Assembly: GCF_033100095.1 (NCBI RefSeq)
Contig: NZ_CP136921.1
Span: 1,520,501-1,584,500 of the forward strand
DNA from: Diaphorobacter limosus
GTDB lineage: Bacteria; Pseudomonadota; Gammaproteobacteria; Burkholderiales; Burkholderiaceae_C
DNA: 64,000 bases
Direction: 5' to 3'
Shown here: positions 8,018-17,706 of the stretch, in pieces
Position numbering within the stretch: the first letter of the stretch is position 1
How the letters are laid out: every line of letters starts with the position of its first letter
Program-made: the position numbers and the translations under genes
Notes under the pieces: model-generated
Told to the model about the DNA's origin: nothing
The model's input: only the letters and a program-made list of their open reading frames with translations
The model's database searches: none

Positions 8018-9433
8018 TCAATAGTCGTCACCCGAACCCATGGCCAGGTTTTCGAATCTTGTCTGGTTCTTCTGGAAGAACAGCTTCACCGTGCCCGTGG
8101 GGCCGTTACGCTGCTTGCCGATGATGACCTCGGCGATGTTCGGCTCCTTGCTGTCCTTGTTGTAGTAATCGTCGCGGTAGATGAACATGATGATGTCCGC
8201 GTCCTGCTCGATGGCGCCCGATTCGCGCAGGTCGCTCATCATCGGGCGCTTGTCGGTGCGCTGCTCCACGGATCGGTTCAACTGCGACAGCGCGATCACC
8301 GGGCATTGCAGCTCTTTCGCCAGCATCTTCAGGCCACGCGAGATCTCGCCCAGTTCGGTGGCGCGGTTGTCCGAGCTGCTGGAGCCGGAGCCGCTCATCA
8401 GCTGCAGGTAGTCCACCACGATCAGCCCCAGCTTGCCGCACTGGCGCGCCAGGCGGCGCGCGTTGGCGCGCAACTCGGACGGCGTCAGGCCCGGGGTCTC
8501 GTCGATGTGCAGAGACACCGTGCGCAAGCGCTCTATGGCCTCGGTCAGGCGCGGCCATTCCTCGTCGCTGAGCTTGCCGGTGCGCAAGTTGCCCTGGTTC
8601 ACGCGGCCGATGGAGCCCACGATACGCACGGCCAGTTGGGCCGCGCCCATTTCCATGGAGAAGATGGCCACGGGCAGGCCCTCATTCAGCGCCACATGCT
8701 CGGCGATGTTCACGGCGAACGAGGTCTTGCCCATCGAGGGCCGCGCCGCCAGCACCACCAGGTCGCCGGCCTGCAGGCCGCTGGTCATGCGGTCCAGATC
8801 GACGAAGCCCGAGGGCACGCCGGTCACGTCCATGGGGTTGTCGGCCATCTCCTGCACGCGGTCCAGCAGGTCGATGACCAGGGTGTCGAGCGACTGGAAG
8901 CCCTGCTTCATGCGCGAGCCCTCTTCGCCGATGGCGAAGATCTTCTGCTCGGCCTCGTCCAGGATGCGCTCCACCGGCTTGCCCTGGGGGTTGAAGGCGT
9001 TGGTGGCGATATCGTCGCTGGCCGTGACCAACTTTCTCAGGATGGCGCGCTCGCGCACGATCTCGGCATAGCGGCGGATGTTGCTGGCGCTGGGCACGTA
9101 CTGCGCCAGGCTGTTCAGGTAGGCCAGGCCGCCCGTCTCCTCGGCCTTGCCCAGGCTTTGCAGTTGCTCGTACACGGTGATCACGTCGGCAGGCTTGCTG
9201 GCGTTGACCAGGGCGCCTATGGCGGCGTAGATCTGCTGGTGCTCGTGGCGGTAGAAGTCGCCATCGACCAGCAGGTCGCCCACACGATCCCAGGCCATGT
9301 TGTCCAGCAACAGGCCGCCGAGCACGCTGGACTCGGCCTCTATCGAATGCGGCGGCACGCGCAGCTGGGCCACCTCGCGGTCGGGTGGCACGGCAAGGTA
9401 GCCATCGATGGGCAGGGGCAGAACGGCTGACAT
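8018..9433 (-). CDS. dnaB: Replicative DNA helicase DnaB
   Basis: A 471-residue hexameric replicative helicase of usual length. The N-terminal DnaB domain begins at VPPHSIEAESSVLGGLLLD. The RecA-like C-terminal motor has Walker A ARPSMGKTSFAVNIAEH and Walker B LIVVDYLQLMSG, followed by the H3/H4 region (ALSQLNRSVEQRTDKRPMMS). It unwinds the chromosome ahead of the fork. It is last in the minus-strand rpsF-priB-rpsR-rplI-dnaB order, but a terminator lies between rplI and dnaB and the gap is 185 bases, so dnaB may also have its own promoter. The ribosome-binding site is weak. Confidence 0.97.
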   Translation of the reverse strand: MSAVLPLPIDGYLAVPPDREVAQLRVPPHSIEAESSVLGGLLLDNMAWDRVGDLLVDGDFYRHEHQQIYAAIGALVNASKPADVITVYEQLQSLGKAEETGGLAYLNSLAQYVPSASNIRRYAEIVRERAILRKLVTASDDIATNAFNPQGKPVERILDEAEQKIFAIGEEGSRMKQGFQSLDTLVIDLLDRVQEMADNPMDVTGVPSGFVDLDRMTSGLQAGDLVVLAARPSMGKTSFAVNIAEHVALNEGLPVAIFSMEMGAAQLAVRIVGSIGRVNQGNLRTGKLSDEEWPRLTEAIERLRTVSLHIDETPGLTPSELRANARRLARQCGKLGLIVVDYLQLMSGSGSSSSDNRATELGEISRGLKMLAKELQCPVIALSQLNRSVEQRTDKRPMMSDLRESGAIEQDADIIMFIYRDDYYNKDSKEPNIAEVIIGKQRNGPTGTVKLFFQKNQTRFENLAMGSGDDY

Positions 9434-9558
9434 GGGACTATTGCTTTCGATACGGACAAACGTGAAATGCTAGCCGCCACGCGGGCGGACGTCATTGCAC
9501 AACCCTGTGGATAAGGAGTGCACAGGCGGTGGGCCGCAGGTGCAAAACGCGGTCGTGC

Positions 9559-9592
9559 AAAAAGCAAAAGCCGCCCATGGGGCGGCTTTTGC
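9559..9592 (-). terminator. Terminator downstream of rplI, before dnaB
   Basis: A 13-bp perfect stem (9564-9576 with 9580-9592) with a 3-nt loop. Read on the minus strand it is followed by five T. It would reduce read-through from the ribosomal genes into dnaB. Confidence 0.8.
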
Positions 9593-9618
9593 GTGGCGCA
9601 ACCGAAGTTGCGTGGCGA

Positions 9619-10071
9619 TCAGGCGGTTTCGCCGTAGACCGACACCGTGACCTCGACGGCCACGTCGGTGTGCAGCGACACCGTGATGGTGTTGTCGCCC
9701 ACCGTCTTGATGGGGCCATTGGGCAGGCGCACCTGCGACTTCACCAGGCCATAGCCTTGCTTGTTCAGCTCTTCGGCGATGTCCTGGTTGGTGACGGAGC
9801 CGAACAGGCGGCCATCGACACCCGCCTTTTGCGTCAGCTTGACCGAGGAGCCGGCCAGCTTTTCGCCTTGTGCCTGGGCGGCAGCCAGCTTCTCGGCGGC
9901 AGCCTTTTCCAGTTCGGCGCGGCGCGCTTCAAACTCGGCCTTGGCGGCGGTGGTGGCGCGGCGGGCGCGGCCCGTAGGGATCAGGAAGTTGCGGGCGTAG
10001 CCGTCCTTGACCTTGACGATTTCGCCCAGGTTGCCGAGGTTCACGACCTTGTCGAGCAGAATGATTTGCAT
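9619..10071 (-). CDS. rplI: 50S ribosomal protein L9
   Basis: A 150-residue L9 of normal length. It starts [19 protein letters not shown], the rRNA-binding N-domain signature, followed by the connecting helix and the C-domain ([20 protein letters not shown]). L9 binds 23S rRNA near the L1 stalk and helps maintain reading-frame fidelity. It sits 12 bases downstream of rpsR in the same transcript and is followed by a terminator. Confidence 0.97.
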   Translation of the reverse strand: MQIILLDKVVNLGNLGEIVKVKDGYARNFLIPTGRARRATTAAKAEFEARRAELEKAAAEKLAAAQAQGEKLAGSSVKLTQKAGVDGRLFGSVTNQDIAEELNKQGYGLVKSQVRLPNGPIKTVGDNTITVSLHTDVAVEVTVSVYGETA

Positions 10072-10083
10072 GGTTCCGGCTCC

Positions 10084-10365
10084 TTAGATCTTGTGCTGGT
10101 CGCTGTAGGGCACCAGGGCCAGGAAGCGCGCGCGCTTGATGGCGGTGTTCAGCTGGCGCTGGTAAATGGCGCGCGTGCCGGTCAGGCGTGCGGGAATGAT
10201 CTTGCCGTTTTCGGCGATGAAGTCACGCAGGGTGTCGACATCCTTGTAGTCGATTTCTTCGACGCCGGCGACGGTGAAGCGGCAGAAGCGCTTGCGCTTG
10301 AACAGCAGCGATTGGGTGTTGCGCTTAGGACGCTTGTCCTTGTTGAATTTCTTGAATGCGGCCAT
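10084..10365 (-). CDS. rpsR: 30S ribosomal protein S18
   Basis: A 93-residue S18 with the typical basic N-terminus, the core [16 protein letters not shown] and the RNA-binding C-terminal part ([20 protein letters not shown]). S18 forms a heterodimer with S6 on the 30S platform; rpsF lies two genes upstream, as is usual. The gap to priB is 17 bases. Confidence 0.97.
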   Translation of the reverse strand: MAAFKKFNKDKRPKRNTQSLLFKRKRFCRFTVAGVEEIDYKDVDTLRDFIAENGKIIPARLTGTRAIYQRQLNTAIKRARFLALVPYSDQHKI

Positions 10366-10382
10366 TTGAAGCCTCTTGGAAG

Positions 10383-10673
10383 TTAATTTTGTTGAATATC
10401 CTGGATGTGAAACACCAAACCCTTGCCGCCGCGTCCCATGGCCAGAAAGCCCTGGAATGTCCAGCTGCTTCCGAGTGCCTGTCGCGCCAGCCGCTCGGCC
10501 AGAGTGCCAAAGGCAATCGCCTTGACGCTGGCCTTGACCTGGCGCTCGCTACCTGCCTCGCGCTGCAATGACTCATGCTCGAGTCGCAGATCCAACGCTG
10601 GCAGACCGGCGGGCGTGTACCGCAGGGGCTGGGCCTCGGCGATACAGGCAGTCAGGGTGCAATGGTTGCTCAC
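10383..10673 (-). CDS. priB: Primosomal replication protein N (PriB)
   Basis: A 96-residue single OB-fold protein ([20 protein letters not shown], then [20 protein letters not shown]). PriB binds single-stranded DNA and couples PriA to DnaT/DnaC-type loaders during replication restart. Its place between rpsF and rpsR is the classical one in beta- and gammaproteobacteria, and is the main reason it can be told from an ordinary SSB paralogue. Confidence 0.93.
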   Translation of the reverse strand: MSNHCTLTACIAEAQPLRYTPAGLPALDLRLEHESLQREAGSERQVKASVKAIAFGTLAERLARQALGSSWTFQGFLAMGRGGKGLVFHIQDIQQN

Positions 10674-10685
10674 ATCCTCCGGTGA

Positions 10686-11060
10686 TCAGCGCTCGGTGGC
10701 GGCAAACTCGGCCTGGCTGGCCTTGCGTGCCTCTTCGCGCTCGACGGTCTTCATCATGGAAGACGGGCCGGTGTCGGCCTTCTTCTTTTGCACCGTCAGG
10801 TGGCGCAGCACGGCGTCGTTGAACTTGAAGGCATGCTCCAGCTCGGCCATCACGGCCTGGTCGGCTTCGATGTTCAGGCACAGGTAATGGGCCTTGGCCA
10901 GCTTGTTGATCAGGTAGGCCAGTTGGCGGCGACCCCAATCTTCCACGCGGTGCACCTGACCACCGCCGGCGGTGATCATGCCCTTGTAGCGCTCCAGCAT
11001 GGCCGGAACCTGCTCGCTTTGATCCGGATGGATCAACAAAATGATTTCGTAGTGACGCAT
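10686..11060 (-). CDS. rpsF: 30S ribosomal protein S6
   Basis: A 124-residue S6 starting [19 protein letters not shown], with the conserved [19 protein letters not shown] core. S6 binds S18 and 16S rRNA. The reading frame extends far upstream, but the ATG at 11058-11060 has a strong AAGGAG site and gives the standard N-terminus, so longer starts are rejected. It is first in the rpsF-priB-rpsR-rplI(-dnaB) operon, with a good promoter about 70 bases upstream. Confidence 0.97.
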   Translation of the reverse strand: MRHYEIILLIHPDQSEQVPAMLERYKGMITAGGGQVHRVEDWGRRQLAYLINKLAKAHYLCLNIEADQAVMAELEHAFKFNDAVLRHLTVQKKKADTGPSSMMKTVEREEARKASQAEFAATER

Positions 11061-11127
11061 GCAAACTCCTTTTGGATGACACCACCCGCCGCGTCTTGTG
11101 TAGCGGTGTGGCAAGGCAAAGCCCGGC

Positions 11128-11156
11128 ATTATAACCACTATCCCCAAGCCTGTACA
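11128..11156 (-). promoter_or_regulatory. Sigma-70 promoter of the rpsF operon
   Basis: On the minus strand a perfect TATAAT (11128-11133) lies 17 bases after TGTACA (11151-11156), a 4/6 match to TTGACA. The leader to rpsF would be about 60 bases. Confidence 0.7.
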
Positions 11157-11216
11157 CTTGGCGCCTGCCAACCGGGGGGACACCACAGGCACCGAACGGG
11201 ACGGGGCGTCTTGTCG

Positions 11217-11244
11217 CTTGAAGTCTGCCGAACCGCCCCCATGT
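11217..11244 (+). promoter_or_regulatory. RpoH (sigma-32) heat-shock promoter of grpE
   Basis: CTTGAA (11217-11222), a 14-base spacer and CCCCATGT (11237-11244) match the RpoH consensus almost perfectly. Transcription would start near 11250, about 40 bases before grpE. Confidence 0.8.
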
Positions 11245-11288
11245 AGCCGCGCATCAAGCTGCATTAATCAAAGCCAACCCTAGCCGAC

Positions 11289-11819
11289 ATGTCCGACATC
11301 CAGAATCCAGCCCCCGAAGAAATCGAAGCCGCACTGGCGGCCAATGCCGCCGACGAGCTGGCCCGCCTGCAGGGCGAGCTGGCCGAACTCAAGTCCAAGA
11401 GCGCCGAGCTGGCTGACCAGTTCCTGCGTGCCAAGGCCGAGGCCGAAAACGCCCGCCGCCGCGCCGAGGAAGAGGTCGCCAAGGCGCGCAAGTTCGGTAT
11501 CGAAAGCTTTGCCGAAAGCCTGCTGCCCGTGTGCGACAGCCTGGACGCGGCCCTGGCCATCGAAAGCGCCACCGCCGAGCAGCTGCGCGAGGGCTCCGAC
11601 GCCACGCTGCGCCAGCTGGTCGGTGCGCTGGAGCGCAACAAGGTGGTGGTGATCAACCCCGCCGGCGGCGACAAGTTCGACCCGCACCAGCACCAGGCCA
11701 TCAGCATGGTGCCGGCCGAGCAGGAGGCCAACACCGTGGTGACCGTGCTGCAAAAGGGCTACCTGATTGCCGACCGCGTGCTGCGCCCGGCGCTGGTGAC
11801 GGTGGCGGCGCCCAAGTGA
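11289..11819 (+). CDS. grpE: Nucleotide exchange factor GrpE
   Basis: A 176-residue GrpE. The long N-terminal helix ([20 protein letters not shown]) gives the dimer coiled coil, and the C-terminal beta-domain carries the conserved [13 protein letters not shown]. GrpE releases ADP from DnaK. It is the first gene of grpE-dnaK-dnaJ on the plus strand and is preceded by a near-consensus RpoH promoter. The length is slightly short of E. coli GrpE (197), as is common in this group. Confidence 0.96.
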   Translation: MSDIQNPAPEEIEAALAANAADELARLQGELAELKSKSAELADQFLRAKAEAENARRRAEEEVAKARKFGIESFAESLLPVCDSLDAALAIESATAEQLREGSDATLRQLVGALERNKVVVINPAGGDKFDPHQHQAISMVPAEQEANTVVTVLQKGYLIADRVLRPALVTVAAPK

Positions 11820-11879
11820 GGTTGAGCGTTGAGCGCATGGCGGTATTGACGCCAGACGCAACACGCAACGCGCTCAACC

Positions 11880-11908
11880 CTTGAAAGCCAGACCAGCTAT
11901 CCACACAT
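11880..11908 (+). promoter_or_regulatory. Probable second RpoH promoter, upstream of dnaK
   Basis: CTTGAAA at 11880-11886 and CCACACAT at 11901-11908, with a 14-15 base spacer, fit the RpoH -35/-10 pattern; the -10 is imperfect. It would let dnaK be induced independently of grpE. Confidence 0.55.
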
Positions 11909-11949
11909 AACCGTCATCCACATTTTTGAAAAAACCTTCGGAGAAAAAC

Positions 11950-13893
<1,944 letters not shown>

Positions 13894-13920
13894 TCATCCA
13901 GCGCTTGCGCTGAAACACAC

Positions 13921-13960
13921 CGCCGCGCCGGCCTCCCCCACAAGGAGAGCCCGCGCGGCG
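13921..13960 (+). promoter_or_regulatory. Intercistronic hairpin between dnaK and dnaJ
   Basis: CGCCGCGC (13921-13928) pairs perfectly with GCGCGGCG (13953-13960) around a 24-base loop. There is no T-run, so it is more likely an mRNA-processing or partial-attenuation structure than a terminator. Confidence 0.4.
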
Positions 13961-13988
13961 TTCCTCTTCCAAGCAGGCGAATCCAACC

Positions 13989-15122
13989 ATGTCGAAACGA
14001 GACTATTACGAAGTCCTGGGCGTTCCCAAGAACGCCAGCGAGGACGACATCAAGAAGGCCTATCGCAAGCTGGCGATGAAGCACCACCCGGATCGCAACC
14101 AGGGTGATGCGGCCAAGAATGCCGAGGAGAAATTCAAGGAGGCCAAAGAGGCCTACGAGATGCTCTCCGACGGGCAGAAGCGTGCCGCCTACGACCAGTA
14201 CGGCCACGCCGGGGTTGACCCCAACATGCGCGGCGGCATGGGCGGCACCGAGGGCTTTGGCGGCTTTGCCGAAGCCTTTGGCGACATCTTTGGCGACATG
14301 TTCGGCGGTCAGCGCGGCGGGCGCGGCGGGCGCCAGGTGTATCGCGGCAACGACCTGTCCTACGCCATGGACGTCACGCTCGAAGAAGCCGCCCACGGCA
14401 AGGACGCGCAGATCCGCATCCCGAGCTGGGAGTCCTGCGACACCTGCCACGGCAGCGGCGCCAAACCCGGCACCAGCGCCAAGACCTGCGGCACCTGCCA
14501 GGGCAGCGGCGCGGTGCAGATGCGCCAGGGCTTTTTCAGCGTGCAGCAGACCTGCCCGCATTGCCGCGGCACCGGCAAGATCATTCCCGAGCCCTGCACC
14601 AGCTGCCACGGCCAGGGCAAGATCAAGAAGCAAAAGACGCTGGAGGTGAAGATCCCCGCCGGCATCGACGACGGCATGCGCATACGCTCGACCGGCAACG
14701 GCGAGCCCGGCACCAACGGCGGCCCACCGGGCGACCTGTACATCGAGATCCGCGTCAGAAAGCACGACATATTCGAGCGCGACGGCGACGACCTGCACTG
14801 CCAGGTGCCGGTGAGCTTCATCACCGCGGCCCTGGGCGGCGAGATCGAGGTGCCCACGCTGGCCGGCAAGGCCGCCATCGACATCCCCGAGGGCACGCAG
14901 GCCGGCAAGCAGTTCCGCCTGCGCGGCAAGGGCATCAAGGGCGTGCGCGCCAGCTACCCCGGCGACCTGTACTGCCACATCGTCGTCGAGACGCCGGTCA
15001 AGCTCACCGAGCACCAGCGCAAGCTGTTCAAGGAGCTGGACGAGTCGCTGAAAAAAGGCGGCGCCAAGCATTCGCCCAGCACCGATAGCTGGACCGACCG
15101 GCTGAAGAGCTTCTTCAGCTGA
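13989..15122 (+). CDS. dnaJ: Chaperone DnaJ (Hsp40)
   Basis: A 377-residue class-I Hsp40. The J-domain has the HPD motif ([11 protein letters not shown]). A Gly/Phe-rich stretch follows ([19 protein letters not shown]), then four zinc-binding CxxCxGxG repeats ([32 protein letters not shown]) and the C-terminal client domains. It stimulates DnaK ATPase and delivers substrates. The last zinc repeat has Gln in place of the usual variable residue and is still canonical. It ends grpE-dnaK-dnaJ and is followed by a terminator. Confidence 0.98.
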   Translation: MSKRDYYEVLGVPKNASEDDIKKAYRKLAMKHHPDRNQGDAAKNAEEKFKEAKEAYEMLSDGQKRAAYDQYGHAGVDPNMRGGMGGTEGFGGFAEAFGDIFGDMFGGQRGGRGGRQVYRGNDLSYAMDVTLEEAAHGKDAQIRIPSWESCDTCHGSGAKPGTSAKTCGTCQGSGAVQMRQGFFSVQQTCPHCRGTGKIIPEPCTSCHGQGKIKKQKTLEVKIPAGIDDGMRIRSTGNGEPGTNGGPPGDLYIEIRVRKHDIFERDGDDLHCQVPVSFITAALGGEIEVPTLAGKAAIDIPEGTQAGKQFRLRGKGIKGVRASYPGDLYCHIVVETPVKLTEHQRKLFKELDESLKKGGAKHSPSTDSWTDRLKSFFS

Positions 15123-15145
15123 GCGCGCTCAAGCCGCTTCTTCGC

Positions 15146-15183
15146 AAAGGCCATGCCCCGCCCGGTATGGCCTTTGTCTTTTA
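15146..15183 (+). terminator. Terminator of the grpE-dnaK-dnaJ operon
   Basis: AAAGGCCAT (15146-15154) pairs with ATGGCCTTT (15167-15175) around a 12-base loop, followed by a T-rich tail. Confidence 0.75.
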
Positions 15184-15223
15184 GCGGATTCGCCACACCC
15201 CAACGGCCCAGCCCCCAGCTTCC

Positions 15224-15445
15224 ATGAACCAGCAAACCCTCTCCGCCTTCCTCTGGTCCGTTGCCGACCTGCTGCGTGGCGACTACAAGCAGTCCGACTA
15301 CGGCAAGGTCATCCTGCCCTTCACCGTGCTGCGCCGCCTGGACTGCGTGCTCGAATCCACCAAAGCCGCGGTGCTGGCCGAGCTGGCCGCCAAGCACCTG
15401 CTGTTCCCGGCACAACGCCAACGTGCAGCACCCTCTGTTCCCTGA
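15224..15445 (+). pseudogene. hsdM remnant: N-terminal stub of a type I DNA methyltransferase subunit
   Basis: The first 55 or so codons ([20 protein letters not shown], then [20 protein letters not shown]) are the conserved N-terminus of HsdM modification subunits. Homology then stops at about 15400 and the frame ends after 73 codons, whereas an intact HsdM has about 500-800 residues with an NPPF catalytic motif. The catalytic domain and any hsdS are gone. Together with the deleted hsdR downstream this is the left end of a collapsed type I restriction-modification locus. It could still be translated as a short peptide, but there is no reason to think it functions. Confidence 0.75.
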
Positions 15446-15589
15446 GCTGGCGGCCATGACCCGCAAGGCGCATTCTCTATTCGTGAATAGCAAATGCCAC
15501 CATGGAGCCCAAACCCCAAGACCTGCTGGTGCTGCTGGAGGTGACCGTCAGCGGGAAGATCAGCGCGCGCGGGCGGATTCTTGAAATTC
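15446..15589 (+). other. Decayed region with a perfect 14-bp palindrome and a possible regulator remnant
   Basis: CTATTC-GT-GAATAG at 15477-15490 is a perfect palindrome of operator type. Fourteen bases after it a short frame begins at 15502 (MEPKPQDLLVLLEV), reminiscent of the start of small winged-helix proteins encoded beside restriction or toxin loci. It is lost within about 30 codons where the repeat at 15590 begins. I read this as the promoter and first codons of a lost regulator; confidence is low. Confidence 0.3.
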
Positions 15590-15628
15590 ATAGCTGCCAA
15601 GGCTTATCTGGCAGTCATTTCAAGCCAG
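15590..15628. repeat. 39-bp palindromic repeat, copy 3 (degenerate)
   Basis: ATAGCT at 15590-15595 and a GGCTTA-type inner arm keep the family spacing; the right half is decayed. Confidence 0.45.
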
Positions 15629-15691
15629 TTTTTGCACCATTCGACCATACTCCAGATGATGGATATGCCAGCACCCGTGCTAGCATGAGCC

Positions 15692-16111
15692 ATGCGCACC
15701 ATCGTTCTGGACACCAACGTTTTTGTCTCCGCTTTGCGCTCGGGCGGCGGGGCGGCGCGCCAGGTGTTGCGTCGCATCCTGCAAGGGCAGGCTACGCCGC
15801 TGTTTGGCAATACGCTGTGGCAGGAGTACCAAGACCTGCTGGGGCGCGACGTCTGGACGAGCGCCACCACGCCCGAAGAGCGCTTGCAGGTGCTGGCCGC
15901 CCTGGCGCGTGCGGGCCGCTGGGTGCAGGTGTATTACGGCTGGCGCCCCAATCTGCGCGATGAGGGCGATAACCACCTGATCGAGCTGGCCGTGGCGGGC
16001 AATGCCCAGGCCGTGGTGACGCACAACGTGCGCGACCTGGCGCGGGGCGAGCTGGCCTGGCCGCGCTTGCGCATTTTGACCCCCGCCCAATTTTTGGAGG
16101 AGCAGCCATGA
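15692..16111 (+). CDS. PIN-domain toxin of a type II toxin-antitoxin pair
   Basis: A 139-residue PIN-domain protein (MRTIVLDTNVFVSALRSGGG). The acidic active-site residues expected for a Mg-dependent ribonuclease are present: Asp7, Glu45 (WQEYQDLL), Asp90/Asp93 (RDEGDNH) and Asp115 (NVRDL). It matches the family annotated as putative toxin component, PIN family. The stop codon overlaps the ATG of the ribbon-helix-helix antitoxin (ATGA), so they are translationally coupled, with the toxin first, which is the less common order. The pair is intact although the restriction genes around it are ruined. The RNA target is unknown. Confidence 0.85.
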   Translation: MRTIVLDTNVFVSALRSGGGAARQVLRRILQGQATPLFGNTLWQEYQDLLGRDVWTSATTPEERLQVLAALARAGRWVQVYYGWRPNLRDEGDNHLIELAVAGNAQAVVTHNVRDLARGELAWPRLRILTPAQFLEEQP

Positions 16112-16338
16112 GCACCCTGACCATCCGCCTGCCCGACGACACCGCGCAGCGCCTGAAGAACCTGGCCCACACCCGGGGCCTGAGCATCAACAAGCTGATG
16201 GAAGAACTCAGCACCCAGGCCATTGCTGCCTTTGATGCGGAAACCCGCTTTCGCACCCTGGCCGCCAGTGGCGATGCCGCGCAGGCGCTGGCGATTCTGG
16301 ATCGGCTGGACCAGCAAGACGCAGACTCCACCCACTGA
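16108..16338 (+). CDS. Ribbon-helix-helix antitoxin
   Basis: A 76-residue protein. The first 45 residues form a ribbon-helix-helix DNA-binding domain (TLTIRLPDDTAQRLKNLAHT, then GLSINKLMEEL), followed by a C-terminal tail that would wrap the PIN toxin. It overlaps the toxin gene by four bases. Such antitoxins neutralise the toxin and repress their own promoter as a complex. GGAGGAG immediately upstream is a strong ribosome-binding site, which would favour antitoxin excess despite its second position. Confidence 0.82.
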   Translation: MSTLTIRLPDDTAQRLKNLAHTRGLSINKLMEELSTQAIAAFDAETRFRTLAASGDAAQALAILDRLDQQDADSTH

Positions 16339-16351
16339 ACCACGGTTTGCC

Positions 16352-17691
16352 ATGGCCCTGCACCAAGAAATCGCGTTTGAAACCGACATCTGCAACCATC
16401 TGGCGCAGCATGGCTGGCTCTACGGCGCACCCGGCGCCGAGGGCGACGCCAGCGGCTACGACACCGCCCGCGCCCTGTACCCCGCCGACCTGCTGACCTG
16501 GGTGCAGCAGACGCAGCCGCAGGCCTGGGAGGTGCTGGCCAAGAACCACGGCGCGGCGGCCCCCGCCATGCTGCTCGATCGCCTGCGCCGCGCGCTGGAC
16601 GAGCGCGGCACGCTCGAAGTCCTGCGTGTGGGCATAGACCTGCTGGGGCTGAAAAGCCCTTTGAGGCTCGCGCAGTTCAAGCCCGCGCTGGCCATGAACC
16701 CGGATTTGCAGGCGCGCTACGGCGCCAACCGCCTGCGCGTGGTGCGCCAGTGGCCGCGTTCAAGACCTATTACGACACCGCCGAGCTGGCCGGGGTGACC
16801 GCCCCGCACCTGGTCTACGACCTGCGCGCCAAGCTCGACGCGGCGGGGCATTACGACGACTTCGAGGTCGAGCGCGTGGTACTGGCCGAGCTCAACCCCA
16901 GGGCCACGCAGGCCATGCTGGCCGCCGCCATCGAGCCCGTGGCCGACCGGCTGCTCAGGCGCTACCGTGCAGCGCAACAGGCACAGCAGGCGGATTCAGA
17001 CGGCCCGGGCACGCAGGCCGCCAAGGACGAACAAGAGGCGCTGCAACTGTTCAAGCGCGACCTGGGCAGCTTTGTGCGCGTGTATGCCTTTCTGGGCCAG
17101 GTGTTCGACTACGGCAACACGGCTATCGAGAAGCGCGCCATCTTCTTCAAGCGCCTGCTGCCGCTCTTGGACTTTGGCCGCGAGCGGGAGGGGGTGGACC
17201 TCTCCAAGGTGGTGCTGACCCACCATCGGCTGAAAGACCAGGGCGCACGCAGCCTGGCGCTGCACGATATGGCCAGCGAGTACAAGCTGCAGCCCCTGAC
17301 CGAAACAGGCGCCGGCGCGGTGCAGGACAAGCAAAAGCTGCTGCTGTCGGAGATCGTCGCCAAGGTCAACGACCTGTTCGACGGGGATCTCTCCGACGAC
17401 GACCGGCTGGTGTATGTGAACCACGTCAAGGGCAAGTTGCTCGAATCGGACATCCTGGTGCAGCAGGCCAGCAACAACAGCAAGGCCCAGTTCGACAACT
17501 CGCCCGACCTGGATCGCGCGTTGATTGACGCCATCATCGACGGGTTCACCAAGTACACAACGATGAGCAAACAGTCGCTGGACAGCGAGCGCGTGCGCGC
17601 CGGGCTCAAGTCCATTTTGCTGGGGCCGGCGCAGCTATATGAGGCGCTGCGCGAGCGGGGCGGCAACGGCGCCATGCGGCGCACTGGTTAA
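16352..17691 (+). pseudogene. hsdR remnant: type I restriction endonuclease subunit with large internal deletion
   Basis: Two parts of one HsdR are fused out of frame. From 16352 (MALHQEIAFETDICNHLAQH) to about 16749 (NRLRVVRQ) is the normal N-terminus leading into the nuclease domain. From about 16750 (VAAFKTYYDTAELAGVT) to the TAA at 17691 is the helical C-terminal domain. The junction changes reading frame, and the nuclease core and both helicase/translocase domains, several hundred codons, are missing, so no restriction activity is possible. The 313-residue downstream frame remains open, so the lesion is mainly one deletion and may be recent, or the piece may still be expressed as a fragment. 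Confidence 0.85.
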
Positions 17692-17706
17692 CCCGCCGCA
17701 CCTGCC

